Part shown: positions 56,097-64,000 of the stretch, piece by piece
How positions within the stretch are numbered: position 1 is the first letter of the stretch
How the letters are laid out: every line of letters begins with the position of its first letter
Assembly: GCA_033032865.1 (NCBI GenBank)
Contig: JAWHQI010000051.1
Span: 10,124,001 to 10,188,000 of the forward strand
Reading direction: 5' to 3'
DNA length: 64,000 bases
Origin: Dactylorhiza incarnata
Lineage: Eukaryota; Streptophyta; Magnoliopsida; Asparagales; Orchidaceae
Program-made: the position numbers and the translations under genes
Notes under the pieces: model-generated
What the model was told of the DNA's origin: nothing
Database searches by the model: none
The model's input: only the letters and a program-made list of their open reading frames with translations

Positions 56097-57852
56097 AACT
56101 GTTTTCAATTTCAATAAGTCGTGCTGGGAGAACAATAACCCCAGTAGTTATCTTACTTTCCCTGCATTTTTATTTCTTCTAATCATGTTTAGTTAGCTGT
56201 AGTTTATTTTAGCTTGTCTTTTTCTTTTGTTTTTGCGGAGCTCACCCCTGCAGGTACTCATTGCAAATTCTGAATGGCGGCTTTGCTTCAGATTTCCACG
56301 CACCTTCTGGTATGCTCACTCGCTGAGCATTGGGTAACTTCTTCCCTAGCTTTCGATTTTGATTTTCACTGTCATATCATTATGTTGTATTGTTTAGATT
56401 AAGTCTGGGGGAGAGCCGTTATATGTTACCCACTGCACGTGCACATCTCATTTGCATACTAGAAGTATTTTAATTTCAGTTATTTAGTATTGTTCATCTT
56501 CACTGTACACCACTGCACCCACTTTTGCGCGCACTCACTTGTTTGTATGCTTCCGTATATTCAATTCTTGGATGTGATGTAGGAAGTGCTGTATTAGCCA
56601 AAATAATTGCAAGATGGAGTGGAATGTTGACTCTTGTAGTGCTCTAGTTGAATACTCGTGTTTGCATAGGGATTTGAGTAGAATTAGTTTTTGTTTATGC
56701 TTCTAATTTATAATTTGTAGATTTGCGTAGATTTTAATTTATTTTACTCAAAATGGTGAATGTGGTTGAATCTTGCGGTAGCGTGGTATTGTGTGTAGGC
56801 GAATGTGAGGTTCGTGTTGCTCGAGTCGGGAGGAAGGATTACCTTTCTCGGGGGTTAAGAACTTGCCCCAAGCGACTCTCGAAGCATGGGTGCGAATGAC
56901 TTGCAAGTTGAGCGTGACATAGGCCATCTATTTGGCAAGCTTGAGCTTTGTTCTAGCACTCCTATACACTAACCGTTGCTAGCCTATTTTGTGCCTACCC
57001 GATCTTTTTATTCAGCCCCACCATACTTCACCAAGGCTTAAAAGCTAATCCTATTATCGCACCAAAAATTAAGCTAAGAGCATTTATGAATTGTAATTTT
57101 TCAATGCGGTGCGGTGATGCGTAACTTCAGTGTTGATGTGGAAGTTTAAAAAAAATGTCTTTGTGCTGAGAATTGTGCTAATTAATTTGGGGATAAAAAG
57201 AAAAGAAAAGGAAAAAGAAAAAGAAAAATATATATATATATATATTTATCCCTAGCGCTTTAATTGAAGCATATTTTGGTATTGATTGTTGTAGGCCGTG
57301 TGCACACCCGGTTTCAAAGTCATGTCTGGGGGTGTGTTACACGTGTATTATTGGGGCTGCTATGATTTAGCACTTTTGTGTGCTTATTTGGGTTGCGATT
57401 AGCCTTCACGTTTATCTTTGCATTCCAAACCGTAACCCAAGCCTCATGTATACCTAAAGTCCTATCGATTCGTCTTGTGAGTTCACTAGCGCCGTGGAGA
57501 GAGTGTGACCGGGCGAGCATATGGTTCTCGACGTTGATGGATTTCAACGGAGATAATTCCGAGTTCCGGTCTTGGGTAACATTCACCTGCGCGTCTAGCT
57601 TACTTTCGTACTATGCGAGACCACGAGATTCACCAACATTCCATTTTTGAGTAAAAATAAATTCCTTTTTATGCATTTACACTTTTATAAAGTAGCTAGC
57701 ATATGTAAAAACTTCTTCTAATGAACTTCTATGCACACTAGTAGGAAACTTCGCATTCTATTCCATGTTTGCAATTTTTTTGGTTAGCTATGCTTTTCCT
57801 AATCCGCCGGATATGTTTGCTCGGGACGCGCAAACAGGTAAGTCTGGGGGTG
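56097..57852 (+). other. Ath-B 3' non-coding region and polypurine tract
   Basis: No gene is supported. Segment 56240-56460 resembles the equivalent part of Ath-A (minus strand of 3890-4090). A TA repeat lies at about 57229-57247. GTAAGTCTGGGGGTG at 57838-57852 directly abuts the 3' LTR and is the plus-strand priming tract; related AAGTCTGGGGGAG at 56402-56414 and CATGTCTGGGGGTG near 57321 are internal look-alikes. Confidence 0.7.
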
Positions 57853-59394
57853 TGATGAGTCCTGATCGTATACGCTTTTATGGACTCATCTGGGCCATTT
57901 ATTTAGTCATTTCACCGCACTTTAGCCCTGTTATAGTTCATATTGATCATTCTATGCTAGATGCACTTTTGGCCCGTTTTGGTGTTATCTCTTGTTTACC
58001 TTCGTTACTAGTTTTCATGCTTTGTTAAGTGCCATCTTCAGTGGCAAGATTGGTGTTGTACGCTGGAACAGGAGTTGTGCAGGTGTTCCCGGTACAATTC
58101 TGCACAGGAACACTGCGCACGATCACTGGTTCTATTGCGCACGACCACTGGTCGTGCGCCATTGATCGTGCGCACTTAACACCCTTTTTATGAGTTCTGT
58201 CTGGCTTATCACACGACCACTTACGGTAGTGCGCACGACCATTGGTCGTGCGTCACTGATCGTGCGAACATTGTATTTTATAAATTTCTTCCCTTGCAGG
58301 CTCCATCCAGTCAGGCGCACGATCACAGAATTCTAGTGCGCACGACCACTGGTCGTGCGCCAATGACCGTGCGCCCTGTTTAACTCGGTGCCTATATAAT
58401 GCCCTGCTCGCGAATTAGGTCGGGATCACGCATTGGAACGCCGTTCAGTCCGACGGTTTTCGCCCTTTTCACAGTTTTTCACCCCCTAGGCCTCCTCCAT
58501 CATCCAAGGGCTTAAAGGAAAGGATTCTACACTTATTTTGATCGCCAAGGAAGAAGTTCTTCGCATCCGACATGGCCGGATTGTAAATCGCTGGAGAAGA
58601 CGGGTCCATTGGGAGGTATGACAGCCCTCCTCTACCCCGGACGACAGTTGGGACCGAGTTAGGACGCGGATTGACAACCCGGTGCTTCCTACCGTGAATC
58701 TACAACAAGACTCCGGATTCGGTCGTATCTCTTGCCTTTTTCTTCTACTTGTGTGGTTATATTTGTTGTAATCTCTTTATTTAGATGATGAATGCTATGA
58801 ACCATGTTTATTATTGTTTATTTCATATTTATTGAATTATTTAGTTCATTTGTGTTATTGAGGTGCGCCCCCATCCATTTTCCACTCCTCCACCGTGCCC
58901 GGTGCCGCACTAGCAATTGCTAGTGGCGTGCTTGTCGAAGAGGTGCCGATGACCCTCATTCCGTTAGCCTACTCGCCCATCCGCCCACCGAAGCGTGGCA
59001 TAGCGGCCCGTGTATTCCATCCCGCCTAACGAAGCAGCGCGCTCAAGGCCTGCATAGTTCGATCCATTTTCCTACTCGTCCATCCGCCCTTGCGACGCAG
59101 CGCGCTCAAGGCCTGCCTAGTCTCCATCCCGCCAAGCGAAGCATTGCATAGGAGTAGTCATAGCATTTTCTCTTTGTTTTCCACAATCCAAAATCCCCGT
59201 TTCCGCATCCATCCGCTCGAAAGGACTTCGATCTCAAGTCCCTCCTCAATAGTCAACTCCACCCTACTGTGTTCCTTGAGAGATTCGATACTCGGGGATT
59301 ACTCCTCGTTTTATATTACTTGAACGATCGGTACACTGCCGTTCGGATCGCAGTCTCGCTACCGCCTATAGCGGTGTGCAGGATTTGCGCATCA
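57853..59394 (+). repeat. Ath-B 3' LTR
   Basis: Direct repeat of 53142-54681, with the palindrome array at about 58114-58375 and a TATATAAT box at 58393. Small differences from the 5' LTR are mostly transitions. Confidence 0.93.
58114..58375. repeat. Palindrome array in Ath-B 3' LTR (U3)
   Basis: Exact palindromes lie at 58137-58159 and 58338-58360, in register with those of the 5' LTR. In this LTR the U3 would be part of the transcript's 3' end. Confidence 0.9.
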
Positions 59395-59399
59395 CTATG
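59395..59399. repeat. Target-site duplication of Ath-B (right copy)
   Basis: CTATG matches 53137-53141. Confidence 0.9.
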
Positions 59400-60613
59400 T
59401 TCTTTTTCAATTCTTAGAAAATAGAAATGATATATAATTACTAGTAGTAGAAAACCTAGCCACCTAAAACCATACAAAAAATTCAGGAATAGTAAATGTA
59501 AGTGGCAAGCCTGCCCATACCCTGTTCGACATGGGAGCATCACACAACTTCATCTCGTAGGACTTTGTCAAGGACTTGGATCAGTCTCGACACTACATGG
59601 GAGCTATCAGGAGTGTGCGTCTTCCGAATGGGTTGGAGATGGAATCAATTGCAAAGTGCCTCCTAAAGGTGACCATTGAAGGCCTGACACTTGTTACTCC
59701 GGCAACCATCTTGAAGATGTCGGACTTTGACCTTGTCTTGTGGATAAAATGGCTCACCTGGAACCATGCCCGGATTTTTTGCCCGACAAGGAAGGTCGAG
59801 CTAAGAGACGACAACACCTACGTGACCTTCAAAGGTATTATCCCGGCCTCCCATCGTTTACTTACTTCTACTCATCCCGTCAAGGCCCATCTACAGAGAG
59901 ACGAACTTTATACGATCTATTTTGATATAAAGGAAGTAGAGACTCCCCTAACCAATATTCCCATTGTGCATGATTTTCCTGATGTATTTCCAGAGAAGCT
60001 ACCAGGGTTGCTGCCACATAGGGAGAAAGATTTTCAGATTCAGCTAGGGTCAGGGGCGAAGCTGGTATCTTGGGCTCCATATCAGATGGCTCCAACGAAA
60101 CTGGCAGAGTTTAGGAGCCAACTAAAAGAACTAGTGGAGGTGGTATTTGTTAGGCCATGCTCCTCACCATGGGGAGCCCCAGTATTATTTGCTAAGAGGA
60201 AGGACGGGACTCTAAGGCTATGCATTGATTATAGAGGACTAAACATGCTGACAGTCTGGAACACTTACCCCTTGCCAAAAATTGATGAGCTATTTGATCA
60301 GTTGGAGGGTGCTTATTAGTTCTCGAAGCTTGATTTAAGATCTGGGTATTATCCGTTATAGATTCAGGTAAAGGACATTCCGAAGACAACATTTAGTAGC
60401 CGATATTTCCTCTTTGAGTTCACAGTGATGCCATTCGGGCTCACAAATGTACCCTCCGCATTCATGAGTCTGATGAACCGAGTGTTCGATGCCTATCTCG
60501 ATGTCTTTGTCATTGTGTTGATATATGACTTCCTCATCTACTCGAGGATAGAGGAGGAACATACACGACACTTGGCTCTAACATTGGAGAAGCTCTTGGA
60601 GCATAGCCTATAG
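59400..60613 (+). pseudogene. Chr-F protease and reverse transcriptase
   Basis: After degraded sequence, GKPAHTLFDMGASHNFIS at about 59500 is the protease active site with D-S-G changed to D-M-G, followed by a stop. The frame reopens at 59576 for 247 aa: protease end, linker, then RT fingers ([62 protein letters not shown]). A stop at 60316 precedes FSKLDLRSGY. MPFGLTNVPSAFMSLMNRVF follows at 60425. The catalytic FIDD motif has become LIYDFL, so one aspartate is displaced. Not functional. Confidence 0.88.
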
Positions 60614-61325
60614 GCAAAGTTCAGAAAGTGTCAGTTCTCGTTGAAGGAGTTGGCCTTTCTAGGTCTCATTATCAGTGGAGCTGGGCTACCTGTGGATCCG
60701 GTGAAGATTCAGGTCATAAGAGATTGGCCGCCATTGAGGATAGCATCTGACATACAGAGTTTCTAAGGACTCGTCGCTTACTACCGGAAATTTGTGGAGG
60801 GATTCTCCCGAATTGACCATCCATTCACATCTCTGACGAAGAAGGATGCACAATTTGTATGAACGCCGTAATGCGAGACTGCCTTCCAGGAGCTGAAGGA
60901 TAGGCTTACATCGTCTCCCATCCTTGCCCTTCCATCTGGGAAGGAAGCATTCCAAGTCTACAATAACGCGTCATATCAAGGGATGGGTTGCATTTTGATG
61001 CAGCACGGGCATGTGATAGCTTATGCTTCTCGCTAGTTGAAGAAGCACAAAAAAACTACCCGGTGCATGATTTAAAGATGGGAGCAGTGATCTTCGCCTT
61101 AGAGATCTGGAGGCATTATCTATATGGGGTCCATTTTGATATCTTCTCGGATCACAAGAACCTCAAGTATGTGGACACTCAGAAGGAGCTGAACATGCGG
61201 CAGAGATGATGGGTGGAGTTTCTTTCCTACTATCAGTATAGCATGCCTTACCACCCAGGGAAGGAGAATGTGGTGGCAGATGCTCTTAGCAAGAGAGCTA
61301 CTGTATCGGGTTCAGAACCCTAGAA
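60614..61325 (+). pseudogene. Chr-F RT connection and RNase H
   Basis: The text reads AKFRKCQFSLKELAFLGLIIS and QSF-stop-GLVAYYRKFVEGFSRI, then RNase [48 protein letters not shown] and [12 protein letters not shown]. It ends at YHPGKENVVADALSKRA. The first RNase H aspartate is replaced by asparagine (YNNAS for YCDAS). Stops at about 60613, 60767, 60861, 61036 and 61208 break the frame. Confidence 0.85.
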
Positions 61326-62780
61326 GATGGCTATGGAGCTGGTGCAGATGCTGGACGATATGCGTATATCCTTGGTGTCCAAGCCTGACCCTGAGATCTA
61401 TGAGGAGTATTTAGCCTCGATGAACATTACTAGTGATATACGAGATTGCATCATGGACAGGCAAAGACAGGACGCTAAGTTAGAGACCATATTCAGGGCT
61501 TTGGAGGCAGGCACGACGGGAGATTACTCATTGAAGGATGATCTCTTACTTTTTAGAGGTAGAGTGTATATTCCGGCAGGGTTAGATTCAGGAGGATATT
61601 TTGACCGAAGCACACTATAGTAGGTACTTAGTGCACCCTAGGATCTCGAAGATGACAACCGATCTAAAGATGACCATGTATTGGCCGGGTATGAAGAAAG
61701 AGATCACCTATTTCGTGATGCAGTGCGAGACTTACCAACTCATGAAGGCTGAGTGCAAGAGCCCGACAGGATTTCTGCTGCCACTACCAGTACCGGAGTG
61801 GAAGTTTGATGATTTTATGATGGACTTCGTACATAGAATCCCACATTCTCATGCTGGAAATGATTTGATATGGGTGATCGTTGATCGGCTGACGATGGTC
61901 GCTCGATTTATTCCAGGCAGGAAGGACGCTCTGGTTTGTGTTTTAGTACGGGTCTTTGTGGAACAGTTCATTCGTGTCAGATCGGGATGGTTGATTTACG
62001 TCTCCGGAGTGGAGAGCAGTCTAAGCTTACCTCTACTCTCGCTGGATTTTCAGAACAACATTCCACCCTCAGACGGATGGACAGACATAGCAAACCAACC
62101 ATATGATGGAGGATCTTCTACGCCTATGTATCCTACACTGCGGGGAGCCATGGGAGAGACTGTTGACACTTATCGAGTTTTCTTACAACAACAGTCATTA
62201 GTCCAGTATAGGCATGGCCCTCTATGAGGCATTATATGGACGGAGGTGAAGGACTCCACTATCATGGATCCAGGATGAGGATCCATAGGCACTCGGCTCA
62301 GAGTTTGTGGAGGACACGGACGCTCAGGTGCGACTGATTCGAGACAGGATATTGCAGGACCAGAGTAGACAGGCCAAATACTATGATGTGCGGCATCGTC
62401 AGGTAGAGATTTGGGTTGGAGACCGGGTATTCTTGAAGATACATTCTATGCATGGAGAATCACAGGTACGCGGGCGGAAGAAGCTTAGTCCTAGATATAT
62501 GGGGCCCTGTAGGATCCTGGAGCAGATTGGCCCCTAGGTTTATTGACTGGAGCTGCCACCTGAGTTGACAGTTTTGCCTGACATCATCAACGTCTCCTCC
62601 CTTAGGAGGGCTCTTCTACAGCCAGAGAATCAAAATTCTATTACAATTAGCCCAGTTGCATCTGATCGATTGGTCCTCTTAGAGACTTTGCAGATAGATG
62701 ATACAGCAGTATGAGTCTTGCGGCGAGAGAAGTTCCGTTGGTCAAGGTCTAATTATGAGTATTATCTACTGTATAAGGTT
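61326..62780 (+). pseudogene. Chr-F integrase and C-terminal tail
   Basis: A 97-aa spacer frame (61327-61620) leads to the zinc region: EAHYSRYLVHPRISKMTTDL, MYWPGMKKEITYFVMQCETY (HHCC, with its second cysteine lost). The core follows: EWKFDDFMMDFVHRIP, then VIVDRLTMVARFIP. Frames then shift repeatedly. The second catalytic aspartate and the glutamate region are unreadable. The DNA-binding end is clear at 62307-62537 (RQAKYYDVRHRQVEIWVGDRVFLKI, KLSPRYMGPCRILEQIG). A degraded tail (VLRREKFRWSRSNYE) may be what remains of a chromodomain. Confidence 0.82.
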
Positions 62781-62789
62781 TGACAAATA

Positions 62790-63314
62790 TTTCGACTTAA
62801 TTCATCGTGGCCTGCATGTATCCATCATCTGCAGGAATAAACGACCCTAATTATGTATCCTACCTCCAGCCAAGGGACATGATTGCCCCGTCCTGGGTTG
62901 ATTTCCAAGTCAAATTCTCGGTCATCCAGCCGCCACAACAACTGGCAACCACCACCACTTTCGTTAAGGTGGTGGCTATCGTTTGGCAGTGACATGCCGA
63001 TCGGAGATTGCCTCTCCGACAAACTCGAGAGGGGTAAAAAGGCTCGGAATTTCTCACCTTGCACACATGGATCACGTCTCAATTGAGCCTGATTTCTCTA
63101 CCTAAGGAGCTAGAAAGCTAGCATAGAGGGAGAGGAGGAGAAATGGACCTCAATTCGGGCTCGTCGGCGGGTGTTTTGGCCGATGGCCATGGTTTTCCTC
63201 ATCTCCAGTGAGATTGCCCGATCCGCTGACTCTCCACCAATAACTCTCTTCTTAGTGGTTGGATCAACTCCTTAGGACCTTCTAAAGATGATGGAAGTGT
63301 CTAATGGGGGTGGT
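62790..63314 (+). repeat. Chr-F 3' LTR fragment
   Basis: Non-coding sequence whose inverted relative lies at about 47650-48200. It begins near TGACAAATATT, shortly after the pol tail, and is cut by LTR-G. Small frames on both strands are not supported. Confidence 0.5.
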
Positions 63315-64000
63315 TGTCACAACCCGTATTTTCCCGAAATAAATTATATTATCAGAGCGAAGGGGAAAACACGCGTCATGATGCCACGTCCTGTAGGGGA
63401 CAACTACAGACGTTCAGGCGAGCATTCAAACGAACATTTTCTTTTACAAAAAGGGATGAATTAAGTAAAAGGATTATCTTTTAAGATTCATTTCATTAGA
63501 TTAGGAAGCCGTGTCCCTCGGCCCTGCGGTTTACCTAGCCGCACCTTATAAAAGACAAGCATTCACAACGGAAGAAAATAAGTTCACTTTATCCCCTACG
63601 GCGCTGAAGACTAGAGACGTCTCCAGGGCAATCGTCGGTCTAAATTTAGTATATAATAAGGAGTTATTAGTTTTATTTAGGTTTACGTTTTGCAAATATG
63701 TGATACTTAATAGTAAATGCAACAGACAGTTAAAAGATCGACTTTTCTTATAACGCTAGAAGAAACTGCTATAGTATACATCAAAATAAGCTTTTCCCAG
63801 AGTGTATAACCACAAAATAACTAAGTAGCAGAAAAGGAAGCTAGCAGCAGCAGCAGCAAGTAAACTAAGCAAAACCCACACGGGCGTCAACAACTGACAC
63901 GAACCCGCAGGGAGAAGAGTCCACAGTCCAGAAGGAAACTACAACAAAAGAAACTGAATCCTTACCTACTAGGAAGGAAAGGCCTCAACAACGATCAGTA
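63315..64000 (-). repeat. LTR-G: partial LTR of the LTR-J family, runs off the window
   Basis: It starts TGTCACAACCCG and aligns with 35342 onward (AACACGCGTCATGATGCCAC, CCGTGTCCCTC, ACTGACACGAACCC). On the minus strand this is the LTR's end. No primer site lies beyond it, so it is either a 3' LTR whose body lies to the right of the window or another solo LTR. The 80-aa frame at 63511-63753 lies inside the LTR and is not called. Confidence 0.78.

Larger units (their letters stand above)
53142..59394 (+). mobile_element. Ath-B: non-autonomous Athila-type element with a two-knuckle protein
   Basis: This 6.25-kb element has 1.54-kb LTRs starting TGATGAGTCC and ending GCGCATCA, a CTATG duplication, the same tRNA-Asp primer site as Ath-A, and one 397-aa frame. 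No capsid, protease, RT or integrase is present. LTR architecture and the 3' non-coding region match Ath-A, so the two are sister families or members of one family with exchanged cargo. LTRs differ by about 2% by eye. It interrupts Chr-F between gag and protease. Confidence 0.92.
51799..63314 (+). mobile_element. Chr-F: Tekay/Del-like chromovirus body and 3' LTR fragment, split by Ath-B
   Basis: With Ath-B removed, the order is primer site, gag (51989-53136), protease (about 59490), RT, RNase H, integrase (to about 62535), a degraded tail, and the start of a 3' LTR near 62790 cut by LTR-G at 63315. The wording (EWKFDDFMMDFV in integrase, FLEFY-type gag) fits the Tekay/Del group. All genes carry stops and altered catalytic residues, so it is an old copy. 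Confidence 0.78.

Overview
The window is a stretch of flowering-plant repetitive DNA. It is made almost entirely of LTR retrotransposons inserted into one another, and I see no convincing host gene, rRNA or tRNA gene. The plant assignment rests on the families present: Ty3/Gypsy chromoviruses, an Athila-type family primed by tRNA-Asp, a Tat lineage element with two RNase H domains and antisense extra genes, and Sirevirus-type Ty1/Copia elements with multiple polypurine tracts. I cannot name a species.

Element names used below (ends fixed by TG...CA termini plus target-site duplications, TSDs, where stated). Ath-A, 1025-8265, minus, TSD TATAA. Ath-B, 53142-59394, plus, TSD CTATG. Sir-I, 8962-16446, minus, TSD AGGGG. 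Tat-C, 18632-31996, plus, TSD TAGAA. Sir-D, 37902-44248, minus, TSD AATAT. LTR-J, 35342-37713, solo LTR, probably minus, TSD GAAAA. Older broken elements are chromovirus Chr-H (1-1024 and 8271-8595, minus), Tat-E (minus; integrase at 44254-45660, probable antisense gene at about 32.0-33.7 kb), and Tekay/Del-like chromovirus Chr-F (plus; LTR end near 51798, gag about 51.99-53.14 kb, pol 59.4-62.8 kb). A second LTR of the J family (LTR-G) runs off the right edge from 63315.

Layout. 0-8.6 kb: Chr-H, split by Ath-A directly beside the reverse transcriptase active-site codons. 8.6-17 kb: Sir-I inside an unidentified sequence. 17.1-17.9 kb: a CpG-rich minisatellite. 18.6-32 kb: a full-length but inactivated Tat element. 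32-35.3 kb: degraded sequence with a Tat-type extra gene. 35.3-44.2 kb: a solo LTR and a Sirevirus. 44.2-51.8 kb: Tat-E integrase and diverged LTR material, including an apparent inverted pair. 51.8-63.3 kb: Chr-F, split by Ath-B. 63.3-64 kb: LTR-G.

What stands out. Ath-A and Ath-B appear to be two non-autonomous members of one family. They share LTR architecture, primer site and 3' non-coding region but carry different cargo: a 776-aa gag-protease without any RT or integrase in A, and a 397-aa acidic protein with two CCHC zinc knuckles in B. The LTRs of both carry an array of near-perfect GC-rich palindromes ending about 20 bp upstream of a TATA box. Several other families here also carry short inverted-motif arrays in their LTRs, and in the two Sirevirus-type elements the same motifs recur inside the element.
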